Positions 1 to 9,231 are shown, counted from the stretch's first letter. The stretch: DNA of 64,000 bases from Alkalihalobacterium sp048323755 (GCF_048323755.1 NZ_JBLWFS010000003.1:186001-250000), one strand, 5' to 3'. Notes: generated by a model from the sequence alone, not told the origin. A program made the numbers and translations.

Positions 1-71
1 TGAAAGGGACATACATTAAAGTTCTAAACGATAAGTTTTTAGCCGAGTTAGATAAGATTAAACAAGGATAA
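1..71 (+). CDS. codY: CodY, C-terminal end only (partial)
   Basis: The window opens in the last 22 codons of a reading frame that ends with TAA at 69-71. The visible residues (GTYIKVLNDKF followed by a charged tail) match the extreme C-terminus of the GTP- and branched-chain-amino-acid-sensing repressor CodY, just after its winged helix-turn-helix. In Bacillus, codY lies directly upstream of the fla/che operon, as here, which supports the call. Nothing can be said about the rest of the protein. Confidence 0.85.
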   Translation, partial: KGTYIKVLNDKFLAELDKIKQG

Positions 72-156
72 TATGAAGTAAAGAGGTTACTCACAAAGCA
101 GTGCTCTCCTGTATGACCATAACGCATCTAATCTAGTTAGTGTATTTATGTTGTAA

Positions 157-193
157 AGGGGTTCATCTCAAAATGAGTTGACCTCTTTTTTTA
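157..193 (+). terminator. Probable terminator after codY
   Basis: An imperfect stem pairs 157-170 with 174-186 (AGGGGTTCATCTCA against TGAGTTGACCTCT, two mismatches). It is followed by a run of seven or more T, 85 bp after the codY stop. The arms resemble the GAGGCTGAC-type inverted repeats seen at 36443 and 46061. Confidence 0.7.
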
Positions 194-223
194 TTTGGCT
201 CTTTTCTCAAAGATTGTTGCTCC

Positions 224-361
224 TTGCTTTTGGACCGTAAGCCAAGCGAATGCTTGGCTCTTCACGCATAGCGTGAAGCTTTTGAAAAGAAAATTGCCGT
301 TCAGACAAATGAATTTGTCGTGAAAAGGCAATTTTCTTTTCAAAAATCGGTCCAAAAGCAA
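224..361. repeat. Nested inverted-repeat (cloverleaf-like) element
   Basis: A perfect 14-bp outer stem (TTGCTTTTGGACCG at 224-237 with its complement at 348-361) encloses three side-by-side hairpins. The first is a perfect 8-bp stem at 240-259. The second is a perfect 8-bp stem with a 3-nt loop at 260-278. The third is a perfect 19-bp stem (280-298 with 327-345) that contains a further 7-bp hairpin at 304-319. No reading frame or T-run explains it. It could be a small non-autonomous mobile repeat or a structured RNA; I do not recognise the family. Confidence 0.8.
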
Positions 362-834
362 CAAAGTTTACGAAAACAGCCTTTTATTTTGTTTGTTTCT
401 CATGGATATCTTTACAAAATGGAAGTTACAAAGCACAGTATTGATCTGAAATATCAAACGAAGATGTTGATGGGTACTTAAAAAGATTATGGTACCAATG
501 CTTTCTGGAGTTGTCGAAAAATATTAGAGTTCCATATATTAGTGAATAGTGAAATAAGCCTAATTGACAATAGTGAAAATACATTAAAAGGAAACCGAGA
601 ATTACTTTTTTTTTATAGGATTTATATTATAATATACATAGTATTACACAATCCGACAGAAATTTAGAGAATTCCAGTGAATTGTAAGGACTTTAGTAAT
701 AGGTTTTATATAGGTCTTTTTAGTTAAATTCACCTATAATTCAAATGATGATTAGACATTTAGTATAAGATCGATTACAATTTATTAGCAGGATTAGCCA
801 ATAATCGAGGGAAAATGACAAGGAGCGACTTAAG
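362..834 (+). promoter_or_regulatory. fla/che upstream region with a candidate -10 box
   Basis: This AT-rich stretch contains no convincing gene. A perfect TATAAT at 628-633 sits in a run of T and A about 200 bp upstream of flgB. The best-spaced -35 (around 604-610, CTTTTT-like) is poor. CCGACAGA at about 653-660 faintly resembles a SigD -10 box but lacks a good partner. The fla/che promoter is expected here by analogy with B. subtilis, but its exact position is uncertain. Confidence 0.3.
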
Positions 835-1236
835 ATGAATTTGTTTTCAAGCCCAGCTTTTAGCACACTTGAAAGGGCGTTAGATGGTTCAGCTTTAAGG
901 CAAAGAGCAATCTCACAAAACATTGCAAATGTTGATACACCAAATTATAAAACGAAAAAAGTGAATTTCCAACATACATTAGATCAAGCTATTTCGACAA
1001 ACAACCTCGATGCTAATAGAACGGACGAACGTCATGTGAATTTTAGCACAGGTAAACAGCGAGAAGCCTTTATTACTAGGGTAAATAATACGATGTATAA
1101 CCATAATTTAAACAATGTGGACATTGATAAAGAAATGGCTGATTTAGCTCAAAACCAAATCTACTATAATGCATTGATTGACCGAATGAACGGACGTTTT
1201 AATAGTCTTCAAACTGTTATTAAAGGTGGGAAGTAA
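835..1236 (+). CDS. flgB: Flagellar basal-body rod protein FlgB
   Basis: This 133-residue protein is the usual FlgB length. It carries the N-terminal rod/hook signature around residues 27-40 (SQNIANVDTPNYK) and a C-terminal amphipathic helix typical of axial proteins. FlgB forms the most proximal rod of the flagellum with FlgC and is exported by the flagellar type III apparatus. It is the first gene of the fla/che operon. The ATG follows AAGGAG with good spacing. flgC begins 2 bp after the stop, so the two are probably translationally coupled. Confidence 0.95.
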   Translation: MNLFSSPAFSTLERALDGSALRQRAISQNIANVDTPNYKTKKVNFQHTLDQAISTNNLDANRTDERHVNFSTGKQREAFITRVNNTMYNHNLNNVDIDKEMADLAQNQIYYNALIDRMNGRFNSLQTVIKGGK

Positions 1237-1238
1237 AG

Positions 1239-1691
1239 GTGACGATTTTTAATGGATTCAATATTTCAGCGTCTTCATTAACAGCACAAAGGTTGAGGAT
1301 GGATGTTATTTCTGCGAATATGGCCAATGCTGAAACGACGCGAGCCAATCTTGTGAATGGAGAATGGCAGCCCTACAGGCGAAAGATGGTTGTCATGCAA
1401 CCTAATCAACAAAACTTCTCTTCATACTTAAATAAAGCAATGAATCAATCCAGTCATCCGGGTGAAGGTGTTAAAGTTTCGCGAATTACCGAAGACCGTA
1501 CACCTTTTAAATTGATGTATCAACCTGAGCACCCTGATGCTGATGCGGATGGATATGTAAAACTACCAAATGTTGATCCTTTAAGAGAAATGGTAGATTT
1601 AATGAGTGCCACACGTTCATACGAAGCAAATGTAACTACACTAAACGCAACGAAAAACATGCTAATGAAAGCATTAGAAATTGGTAGATAA
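1239..1691 (+). CDS. flgC: Flagellar basal-body rod protein FlgC
   Basis: At 150 residues this matches the usual FlgC length. The N-terminus contains the axial-protein motif SANMANAETT, and the C-terminus (VDLMSATRSYEANV...) is the conserved coiled-coil-forming helix of rod proteins. The start is GTG at 1239 with AGGTGG just upstream in the end of flgB. FlgC is a proximal rod subunit that works with FlgB and FliE. Confidence 0.95.
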   Translation: MTIFNGFNISASSLTAQRLRMDVISANMANAETTRANLVNGEWQPYRRKMVVMQPNQQNFSSYLNKAMNQSSHPGEGVKVSRITEDRTPFKLMYQPEHPDADADGYVKLPNVDPLREMVDLMSATRSYEANVTTLNATKNMLMKALEIGR

Positions 1692-1706
1692 GGATGGGTA
1701 AAATAA

Positions 1707-2015
1707 ATGGAACTAAATAAGATTGCTACTCCTTTTGCTGTTCAACGGCAACCATTGGAAGCACAAATGATTAAACGAACACCAGCTGAAGCTCAAAATC
1801 AGTTTAAGGTAGCCCTAAGTGACGCTATTAATAACGTAAACAATATGCAAAACCAATCTTCAGAGGCGACGTTAAGGCTTGCGCGCGGAGAAGCTGCAAA
1901 CCTACATGAAGTCATGATTTTAGGACAAAAAGCGAGTATTACGTTACAAGCAACTGTAGAAGTGCGTAACAAAGTAATTGAAGCTTATCAAGAAATCATG
2001 CGCATGCAAGTTTAA
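1707..2015 (+). CDS. fliE: Flagellar hook-basal body protein FliE
   Basis: This 102-residue protein has the FliE pattern: a variable N-terminus and a conserved C-terminal half (HEVMILGQKASITLQATVEV, then EIMRMQV). FliE links the MS ring (FliF) to the rod and is an early type III substrate. It lies 15 bp after flgC. Unusually, the next gene, fliF, is 263 bp away. Confidence 0.93.
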   Translation: MELNKIATPFAVQRQPLEAQMIKRTPAEAQNQFKVALSDAINNVNNMQNQSSEATLRLARGEAANLHEVMILGQKASITLQATVEVRNKVIEAYQEIMRMQV

Positions 2016-2278
2016 AAATTGCAAAAAGTCCGAGGGTGTGGTGGGGGAGTTTTCCATTGTTTTGTTGTGGCTATAAACTCAACGGGTCGTCACCATAAGC
2101 AGCTCACTGCATTTGGATAACATAGAATTCAGCTCACTTTAGGTGAACGTGATGCTAGTAATTACATTGCGTTGAATGTCTCGGCTCTTTTTGTTCTTTT
2201 TATTGAACATATGCTAAACACTATAGGATAAGCTAAAACTACAATGATGGTAATTGTCGCACATAGGTAGGAGGGCTC
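2016..2278 (+). other. Unexplained 263-bp gap between fliE and fliF
   Basis: No reading frame with a ribosome-binding site and no clear terminator is visible. A 9-bp direct repeat, CAGCTCACT, occurs at 2100-2108 and 2130-2138, and there are only weak hairpins (for example GCAG/CTGC at about 2098-2109). The fliF Shine-Dalgarno (TAGGAGGGC) lies at its end. The gap could hold an internal promoter or processing site, or be a scar. I see nothing decisive. Confidence 0.5.
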
Positions 2279-3859
2279 ATGAACGGTAAGCTAGTACAAT
2301 ATAAAGAAAAAGGTGTTAACTTCTGGAAAGAGCGAACAAGTGCCCAAAAGGGTATTTTTATCGGCTCTATTTTATTGTTAACCACTATGGTCATATTATT
2401 AACTATTTTTGGAACAAGATCAAGTTTTGTGCCTCTATACAGTAATTTATCTGTACAAGAAACAGGACAAATAAAAGAAACGCTAGATGCTAGAGGTATT
2501 GCATCTGAAATATCAGGTAATGGGACGACGATTAGTGTTCCTGAGACGATGGTAGATACATTAAAAGTGGAACTTGCTGCTGAAGGGATTCCTAGAAGTG
2601 GAAGTATTGATTACGGCTTTTTTAGAGATCGTATGGGCATTGGTATTACTGATAATGAATTCTCGTTGATGGAAAGAGCTGCAGTCCAAACCGAGCTAGG
2701 AAATTTAATTAGAAATATTGATGGCGTAAATGGTGCTAATGTCATGATTACTTTACCAGAAGAAAGAATTTGGATTTCTGATGAATTAATGACAGCATCA
2801 GCATCAATTGTTATTAATACCGCTCCTGGATACAATCTAGAACCAAGGCAGGTACGTGCATTGTTTCATTTAGTGTCCAAGAGTGTTCCTAACCTTCCTA
2901 TAGAGAATATCGTCATCATGAACCAAATGTTTGAGCATTTTGAGTATAAGGATGAAAATTCTCAAGATTACTCTACAATGACTGCATATGAACATCAGAG
3001 AAAAATTAAACAAGACATCGAAAGAGATTTGCAACGTCAACTTACACAAATGTTAGGTACGATGATGGGACGAGATAGTGTGTTAGTTTCTGTAACAACA
3101 GATATTGATTTCACACAAGAAAATCGTCAAGAAGACCTTGTAGCACCAGTTGATGAAGAAAATATGGAAGGTTTAGCGATTAGTATTGAGCGTATTACTG
3201 AAACATATGAGGGCGATGAAATTCCAGAAGGCGGGGTCGCAGGTACTGGGGAGGCTATTCCTGGATACCCAGGTGTAGTAGGTGCAGGCGGTGGATCATA
3301 TGAAAAAATTGAAGAACGTGTCAATAATGATGTGAACCGTATTCGCCGTGAAATTGTAGAAAGCCCATATAAAATTCGTGATTTAGGCATACAGGTTATG
3401 GTTGAGCCACCTGAAGGTCAAGAAGAATTGCCAATTGAACGATTAAATGATATTCAGCAAATCTTAAGTACGATTGTCCGTACAAGTATTGATGGAAACG
3501 TAGCAAGTGAATTAACACCAGAAGACATTAACGATAAAATCTTTGTGTCTGCACAGCAATTCAGAGGGAAAGTGGATGTTCCACAAATACCTGAACAAAC
3601 TGTACCTACGTGGTTATATGTTGTTAGTGGATTATTAGTTGGAATTATTATTCTATTAATCTTCTTGTTAATGAAAAAGAAAAAGAGAAATGAAGAGGAA
3701 GAAGAAGCATTTATAGAGCCAGTTATTGAAGAAATACCGGATATACCAAATGAGGAAGACAGTGCTTCGGCTACTAAACGAAAACAGCTTGAGAGAATGG
3801 CAAGAGAAAAACCAGATGAATTTGCTAAGCTCGTTAGAACATGGCTAACAGATGACTAG
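2279..3859 (+). CDS. fliF: Flagellar MS-ring protein FliF
   Basis: A 526-residue inner-membrane protein with the FliF architecture. It has a transmembrane helix near residues 26-46, a large external ring-building region with a Gly/Pro-rich loop around residues 320-340, a second transmembrane helix near 446-466, and a charged cytoplasmic tail that binds FliG. The tail ends in EKPDEFAKLVRTWLTDD, as expected for the FliG-binding peptide. ATG 2279 follows TAGGAGGGC. fliG starts 12 bp downstream. Confidence 0.96.
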   Translation: MNGKLVQYKEKGVNFWKERTSAQKGIFIGSILLLTTMVILLTIFGTRSSFVPLYSNLSVQETGQIKETLDARGIASEISGNGTTISVPETMVDTLKVELAAEGIPRSGSIDYGFFRDRMGIGITDNEFSLMERAAVQTELGNLIRNIDGVNGANVMITLPEERIWISDELMTASASIVINTAPGYNLEPRQVRALFHLVSKSVPNLPIENIVIMNQMFEHFEYKDENSQDYSTMTAYEHQRKIKQDIERDLQRQLTQMLGTMMGRDSVLVSVTTDIDFTQENRQEDLVAPVDEENMEGLAISIERITETYEGDEIPEGGVAGTGEAIPGYPGVVGAGGGSYEKIEERVNNDVNRIRREIVESPYKIRDLGIQVMVEPPEGQEELPIERLNDIQQILSTIVRTSIDGNVASELTPEDINDKIFVSAQQFRGKVDVPQIPEQTVPTWLYVVSGLLVGIIILLIFLLMKKKKRNEEEEEAFIEPVIEEIPDIPNEEDSASATKRKQLERMAREKPDEFAKLVRTWLTDD

Positions 3860-3871
3860 GAGGGTGATTGA

Positions 3872-4885
3872 ATGAGTGCAAAAAAAGGAAGCTTAACAGG
3901 ACGTCAAAAAGCTGCTACCCTCCTCATATCTCTTGGACCCGATGTATCAGCACAGGTATACAAACATTTAACGGAAGAGGAAATAGAGAAATTAACGTTA
4001 GAAATTGCAAATGTGCGAAAAGTGGATAGTTCATTAAAAGAAGAGATACTTGAGCAGTTTCATCAACTAGCCATGGCACAAGATTACATTTCTCAAGGTG
4101 GTATTGGGTACGCAAAGAGTGTACTTGAGAAAGCATTGGGAGAAGCGGAAGCGATGGAAATTATTAATCGCTTGACTTCAACCTTGCAAGTGCGACCATT
4201 TGATTTTGCTAGAAAAGCAGATCCAACACAAATCTTGAACTTTATACAAAATGAGCATCCGCAAACGATTGCTCTAATCCTTTCTTATCTCGAATCTGTA
4301 CAGGCTGCACAGATCTTATCTGAACTTCCTCAGGAAGTTCAAGCCGATGTAGCTAAGCGAATTGCGCTTATGGATAGCACATCACCAGAAATCGTAAATG
4401 AAGTAGAAAGTATTTTAGAACAAAAACTATCAGCTACCGTTACTCAAGACTATACAGCAGCTGGTGGTATTGAGGCCGTTGTTGAAGTACTAAATAGTGT
4501 AGATCGAAGTACCGAACGAACAATTCTTGATGCTCTTGAAATCCAAGATCCAGAATTGGCCGAAGAAATTAAAAAGAGAATGTTCGTCTTTGAAGATATC
4601 GTTACGCTTGATAATCGCTCGATTCAAAGGGTTATCCGAGATGTTGAAAATGAAGATTTACAGCTGTCGCTTAAAGTCGCAAGTGATGAAGTGAAAGAAA
4701 TCGTCTTTACAAATATGTCACAGCGTATGGCAGATACATTTAAGGAAGAAATGGAGTTTATGGGTCCTGTTCGTTTACGTGATGTCGAAGAAGCTCAGTC
4801 TCGTATAGTCGCAGTTATTCGTCGACTAGAAGAAGCTGGAGAGATTGTTATCGCACGTGGCGGAGGAGATGATATTATTGTCTAA
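3872..4885 (+). CDS. fliG: Flagellar motor switch protein FliG
   Basis: 337 residues, full length for FliG. The N-domain that binds FliF, the middle domain with the conserved EHPQ motif (about residues 128-131), and the charged C-domain that contacts the stator are all present. FliG forms the torque-generating part of the C-ring, mounted on FliF and joined to FliM. The gene has a strong AGGAGGGTG site, and its last codons overlap the start of fliH. Confidence 0.96.
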   Translation: MSAKKGSLTGRQKAATLLISLGPDVSAQVYKHLTEEEIEKLTLEIANVRKVDSSLKEEILEQFHQLAMAQDYISQGGIGYAKSVLEKALGEAEAMEIINRLTSTLQVRPFDFARKADPTQILNFIQNEHPQTIALILSYLESVQAAQILSELPQEVQADVAKRIALMDSTSPEIVNEVESILEQKLSATVTQDYTAAGGIEAVVEVLNSVDRSTERTILDALEIQDPELAEEIKKRMFVFEDIVTLDNRSIQRVIRDVENEDLQLSLKVASDEVKEIVFTNMSQRMADTFKEEMEFMGPVRLRDVEEAQSRIVAVIRRLEEAGEIVIARGGGDDIIV

Positions 4886-5675
4886 AATTATTAAGTCTTC
4901 CTATGCTAGACCAGAACCCATGGGGGCTAGAACAATATCGGTAAAAAAAATAAAGTCTATCGATCTAAATGAAGAAAGTACGACTACCGAAGTTCAGGAA
5001 GATATGCCTATTCAAGTCGAAGAACAAGCAAAGTTGATATTAGAACAAAGCAAGTATCAGGCTAAACTGATGATTCAAGAAGCTGAAAACAATGCAAAAG
5101 CTATTCGTGAACAGCTTGAACAAGAACAGCAATATGTTTATAACGAGCTTGAACAATTAAAGCAAGAAGCAAAGCAACAAGGTTATGAAGAAGGCTATCA
5201 GCAAGGACTGGATGCTGGTAGGCTACAATACGAGGAAGCGATGGCCCAAGCTAAGAATATTATTCAAGCTTCACAAAAGGACTACGCTGATGTTATTGAA
5301 AAAGCCCAACCAACTATTGTTGAACTAGCATTTACCATCTCAGAAAAGCTAATTGGTACTACTTTTAATCAAAATAGTGAAGCATGGACCAACCTTGTTC
5401 AAAAGGCAATCCTTGAAGTTAGAGAGCAGGAGGAAATAAAAGTTTATGTTCATCCTGATTGGTATGAACGAACGATTCAACATAAAAATGAGCTGATCAC
5501 ATTACTAAGTCATTCCGAACAACTCTATATTTACCCTGACCCTCAATTGAGAGAACATGGTTGCATTGTCGAAACACCATTTGGACGGATCGATGCTAGT
5601 TTAGATAGTCAACTAACTGAACTAAAACATGTACTTCTTGAGAAATTGAAGGAGGGCAAGCATGGAAGTTCGTGA
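4878..5675 (+). CDS. fliH: Flagellar export ATPase regulator FliH
   Basis: About 265 residues. It has a long central Glu/Gln-rich coiled coil containing a GxxxG-like EGYQQGLDAG stretch, and a C-terminal domain related to the stator subunits of V/F-type ATPases. FliH binds and restrains the FliI ATPase at the export gate. I choose TTG 4878 because GGAGGAGAT lies 8 bp upstream. The in-frame ATGs at 4845 and 4869 are either within fliG with no site or directly abutting that site. The gene overlaps the end of fliG by 8 bp and the start of fliI by 14 bp. Confidence 0.9.
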   Translation: MSKIIKSSYARPEPMGARTISVKKIKSIDLNEESTTTEVQEDMPIQVEEQAKLILEQSKYQAKLMIQEAENNAKAIREQLEQEQQYVYNELEQLKQEAKQQGYEEGYQQGLDAGRLQYEEAMAQAKNIIQASQKDYADVIEKAQPTIVELAFTISEKLIGTTFNQNSEAWTNLVQKAILEVREQEEIKVYVHPDWYERTIQHKNELITLLSHSEQLYIYPDPQLREHGCIVETPFGRIDASLDSQLTELKHVLLEKLKEGKHGSS

Positions 5676-6978
5676 TCTAATTAATGTTGTTCCCCACCTC
5701 AATTCATATAAATGGTATGGGAAAGTATCAAGAGTTGTAGGTTTAATGATTGAATCTAAAGGTCCCCAAGCATCTATTGGCGATCTATGTATTATTCATA
5801 TTGGGAAAAGTTCAACTTCAAAGGTTATGGCTGAAGTAGTAGGTTTTCGTGATGAGAATGTTTTACTGATGCCGATTAGTGGTACGGGTGAAATATCACC
5901 AGGAAGTCTTGTGGAAGCCACTAGGCACCCTTTGGAAATTAAGGTGGGATTAGGGTTAATCGGTAAGGTTATTGACGGATGCGGCCAACCGCTCGATCGT
6001 TCTAAATTACCCGATGGACTGTCATCTTTTCCAACAGACAATGCACCACCTAACCCATTAGAGCGTCCAAGGATAACTGAACCGATGAGTATAGGTATTC
6101 GCTCGATAGACAGTTTATTAACGGTTGGAAAAGGCCAAAGAATTGGTATTTTTGCAGGTAGTGGGGTTGGGAAAAGTACACTATTATCTATGATTATAAA
6201 AAACTCCGAAGCAGACTTAAATGTCATTGCTTTAATTGGTGAACGTGGACGAGAAGTTAAGGATTTTATTGAGCGTGATTTAGGTGAAGACGGACTGAAA
6301 AAAAGCATTTTAGTTGTTGCTACCTCCGATCAACCAGCTTTAATGAGAGTGAAAGGAGCGATGACAGCTACAGCAATAGCTGAATATTTTCGTAACCAAG
6401 GGATGAATGTTAATTTAATGATGGACTCGGTTACTCGTTTTGCCATGGCACAGCGTGAAATTGGTCTAGCGGTTGGAGAACCGCCAACGACCAAAGGTTA
6501 CACACCATCGGTTTTTGCGATGCTTCCTCGTCTCCTAGAGCGTTCGGGTACAAGTCAGAATGGTTCTATTACGGCATTTTATACCGTACTAGTGGACGGC
6601 GATGATTTAAATGAACCGATTTCAGATGCAGTTCGAGGTATTTTAGATGGACACTTCGTGTTAGATCGAAAACTCGCAAACAAAGGTCAATTTCCAGCGA
6701 TAAATGTTTTGAAAAGTGTCAGTCGTGTCATGCATGATATCGTACCACAACATCATCACATTGCTGCAGAACGTTTAAGATCACTTTTATCAACCTACTA
6801 CGAATCAGAAGATTTAATTAATATCGGCGCTTATAAGAGAGGCTCTTCAAGAGATGTTGATTTAGCCATTCAAGCATTTCCGAAAATTATTTCTTACTTG
6901 AAACAGGGAATTAACGAACCAAGTCATTTAGATGAAGCAGTGATCTTGTTACAACAACAATTCGGTGGAGGTGAATAG
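5662..6978 (+). CDS. fliI: Flagellum-specific ATPase FliI
   Basis: A 438-residue F1-beta-like ATPase of normal length. The Walker A motif AGSGVGKST lies near residues 165-173, and the Walker B region ends in MMDSVTRFAMAQREI. It energises unfolding and delivery of substrates to the flagellar type III export gate, working with FliH and FliJ encoded on either side. The ATG lies inside the end of fliH after GAAGGAGGG, suggesting coupled translation. Confidence 0.96.
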   Translation: MEVRDLINVVPHLNSYKWYGKVSRVVGLMIESKGPQASIGDLCIIHIGKSSTSKVMAEVVGFRDENVLLMPISGTGEISPGSLVEATRHPLEIKVGLGLIGKVIDGCGQPLDRSKLPDGLSSFPTDNAPPNPLERPRITEPMSIGIRSIDSLLTVGKGQRIGIFAGSGVGKSTLLSMIIKNSEADLNVIALIGERGREVKDFIERDLGEDGLKKSILVVATSDQPALMRVKGAMTATAIAEYFRNQGMNVNLMMDSVTRFAMAQREIGLAVGEPPTTKGYTPSVFAMLPRLLERSGTSQNGSITAFYTVLVDGDDLNEPISDAVRGILDGHFVLDRKLANKGQFPAINVLKSVSRVMHDIVPQHHHIAAERLRSLLSTYYESEDLINIGAYKRGSSRDVDLAIQAFPKIISYLKQGINEPSHLDEAVILLQQQFGGGE

Positions 6979-6981
6979 GCT

Positions 6982-7419
6982 ATGTCATTCCGTTATACTC
7001 TTCAAAAAGTTCTTGAGATAAAAGAAAGAGAAAAACAAAATTCTGAGAACGAATATAGTAAGGCGACAAAGCAATTTGAGGAGATGGCAACTAGATTATA
7101 TGATCTCTTGAAGAACAAAGAAGACTTAGAAGCTAGATGCGAACAGCAAATGAATGAAGGAATTCCTATTCACCAACTGCAACAACATCAAACGATTTTA
7201 ATGCGATTAAATATAGATATTGAAAGACAACAACAATCAACCAATTTAGCTCGAAACCAAATGTATCAAAAACAGGAAGAGCTTGTTGACGCCGCCATAG
7301 AGTTGAAAAAGTACGAAAAGATGAAAGAAATAAAGCATGCAGAGTATATCGAAGAACAAAAAAGGCTCGATAATATGCGGATGGATGAAATATCTTTACA
7401 ACTATATGTAAACCGCTAA
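6982..7419 (+). CDS. fliJ: Flagellar export chaperone FliJ
   Basis: A 145-residue, almost entirely helical, Glu/Lys/Gln-rich protein predicted to be a coiled coil. Its length, sequence (SFRYTLQKVLEIKEREK at the start) and position directly after fliI identify FliJ, the central stalk-like component of the FliH-FliI export complex. It begins 3 bp after the fliI stop. Confidence 0.9.
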   Translation: MSFRYTLQKVLEIKEREKQNSENEYSKATKQFEEMATRLYDLLKNKEDLEARCEQQMNEGIPIHQLQQHQTILMRLNIDIERQQQSTNLARNQMYQKQEELVDAAIELKKYEKMKEIKHAEYIEEQKRLDNMRMDEISLQLYVNR

Positions 7420-7435
7420 AAATAAGGTGAAGCTT

Positions 7436-8002
7436 ATGAGTAATGAGAAAGAGTATAGTAAAGTTCAATGGTTCTTCTTTGTTATCTTTATCCCAACCCT
7501 GTTTGCCATTATTTTGTTTGCAGTCATTCTTATCTTTCTTGGAGTTGAAGTGAAGGATAAGGCGAAAGAAGTCGGTGGAAATCTACCTTTTATAGGAGAA
7601 TACATCACCGATGAGGTTGAAGAAGACGAAGAGAACCAAATTAACATCGACGAATTACAGGAAACGATTGCTTCTCAACAAATTCAAATTGAACAATTAG
7701 AACGGCAGCTTACACAAAGAGATGAACAAATACTTCAACTTCAAAGCGAAGCAACGTCTTTAGAGGAACAAGTTGTGTCCCAAGAAGAAGCAGTTGCAGA
7801 AGTTAGGCATGATTTAAAGGAGATTGCTAAGACATATGAAGCGATGTCTACGAAGAATGCAGCCAATATTTTGTCTGAACTTCCTACATCAGAAGCTCTC
7901 CTTCATATCTCACAAATCTCTACACAATCTAGAGCCGGTATATTAGCGAAAATGGAAGCAGAAAAAGCTGCAGAAATAATGTCGCTATTAGCAAACCAAT
8001 AA
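7436..8002 (+). CDS. ylxF: YlxF, MotE-family membrane protein
   Basis: 188 residues: one N-terminal transmembrane helix (about residues 13-38), a long coiled coil, and a C-terminal part with the MgtE-N/FliG-like repeat pattern (AANILSELPTSEALLHIS, AEKAAEIMSLL). This matches YlxF, a conserved fla/che operon protein related to MotE. Its exact role is not settled. The listed start is ATG 7436, preceded by AAGGTGAAG; a GTG at 7427 overlaps that site and is less likely. It sits between fliJ and fliK. Confidence 0.8.
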   Translation: MSNEKEYSKVQWFFFVIFIPTLFAIILFAVILIFLGVEVKDKAKEVGGNLPFIGEYITDEVEEDEENQINIDELQETIASQQIQIEQLERQLTQRDEQILQLQSEATSLEEQVVSQEEAVAEVRHDLKEIAKTYEAMSTKNAANILSELPTSEALLHISQISTQSRAGILAKMEAEKAAEIMSLLANQ

Positions 8003-8040
8003 AGTATTTTTTAATTATTGACTTGAAAGGAGGTGAAAAA

Positions 8041-9231
8041 ATGAACATCGTAGGAGTTATAGGTCCGAGTCCGAGTCAATCTAATACAGGAAAGGGCCCT
8101 GCAACATTTAAAAGCTTATCAAGTAGTAACTCCACTTTTTCTAAGCTACTTAGCAGTAGTTTTCCAGGAGAAACTACTACTGGGACTGGAATGCGGATAA
8201 CTGAAGGTACGACTGATGAAGAAATGGCAAACGATGAGCAACTTTTATCATTAATAAAAAAGTTCATAGAAGCACTGCCATTTGAAGATGGTTTTCTAAC
8301 AGAAGAAAAGCTTGATGATCAGGATGTCCAACAATTATTAGCCTTGTTACCAGAAGAATTACAATTAGAAATCGAGAAAATTTTTCAAAGTAAACTTCCA
8401 CTTGAAGCTCTTTTACAGTCTGCAGATACTTTAAATAATCCAGCTGAAATGTTAGCTTTCTTAGTTGCTCTAAAACGATCCACTTCTGATCCATATACAT
8501 CAGCTCAAAGTAAAGAAATAAATCAATTTATGAAACACTTAGAGCAGTTGTTAAAAGTAGGAGACAATGCGAATACACATGATGTAAAAGATCCAAAAGA
8601 TGTCATGCGCCAATTAATTCAAGCCCTTCAAAAAGAAGACCAACGAATGAATCAAAGTCAAATCCTACAGTCATTACTGCAAAGACTAGGAGTTGGAGAG
8701 CGAACTACGGATGGACAGCAAGGCATTAATATAAATACGGATGGACAGAATATGTCTCGTGTTCAACAATTAGTAATACATATTGGTGAACAACCGACAA
8801 AGGAAGCTGAACAGCGTCAATTTGTCCGTCAATTCCAAGAAATGCTTGGACGTGGAGTATTAAAAAATCTAAATAATGGCTCACAATTATCTATTAAACT
8901 ATTTCCACAACATTTAGGACGACTTGATATTCAGTTATCCCAAATTAATGGTGTAATTACTGCACGTATTCTAGCAAGTACAAGTACCGCAAGAGAATTA
9001 ATTGAATCTCAAATACAGCAGTTAAGACAAGCCTTTTCACAACAACAACTTAATGTAGAACGCATTGAAGTAACTCAGCAGCAACAACAGTCAGCAGGTA
9101 ACTTGAACAAAGATGGGCAAGGAAGACAAGCTGAGCGGGATCAAGATGAAAAACAATCAGAAGATAATGAAAAAGAAAAAGAATCATTCTCTCAGTTACT
9201 AGAAGATATAACGATAAATGAGAAAGTTTAG
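8041..9231 (+). CDS. fliK: Flagellar hook-length control protein FliK
   Basis: About 396 residues, with a low-complexity N-terminal two-thirds and a conserved C-terminal FliK domain (SIKLFPQHLGRLDIQL, then LRQAFSQQQLNVERIEV), ending in a charged Gln/Glu/Lys tail. FliK measures hook length and switches export specificity through FlhB. ATG 8041 follows GAAAGGAGGTG closely; the upstream in-frame TTG at 8023 has no such site. flgD follows immediately. Confidence 0.88.
   Translation: MNIVGVIGPSPSQSNTGKGPATFKSLSSSNSTFSKLLSSSFPGETTTGTGMRITEGTTDEEMANDEQLLSLIKKFIEALPFEDGFLTEEKLDDQDVQQLLALLPEELQLEIEKIFQSKLPLEALLQSADTLNNPAEMLAFLVALKRSTSDPYTSAQSKEINQFMKHLEQLLKVGDNANTHDVKDPKDVMRQLIQALQKEDQRMNQSQILQSLLQRLGVGERTTDGQQGININTDGQNMSRVQQLVIHIGEQPTKEAEQRQFVRQFQEMLGRGVLKNLNNGSQLSIKLFPQHLGRLDIQLSQINGVITARILASTSTARELIESQIQQLRQAFSQQQLNVERIEVTQQQQQSAGNLNKDGQGRQAERDQDEKQSEDNEKEKESFSQLLEDITINEKV

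Noticed and set aside
650..680. Possible CodY box upstream of flgB (AATTTAGAGAATTCC)
   Set aside because: It differs from the 15-bp CodY consensus at about five positions, too many to support a site, although CodY control of fla/che is known in B. subtilis.
741..923. 60-codon minus-strand frame over the start of flgB
   Set aside because: It lies opposite the strong flgB start and its ribosome site, shows no family resemblance and no site of its own. All other long minus-strand frames in the window are likewise shadows of + strand genes.
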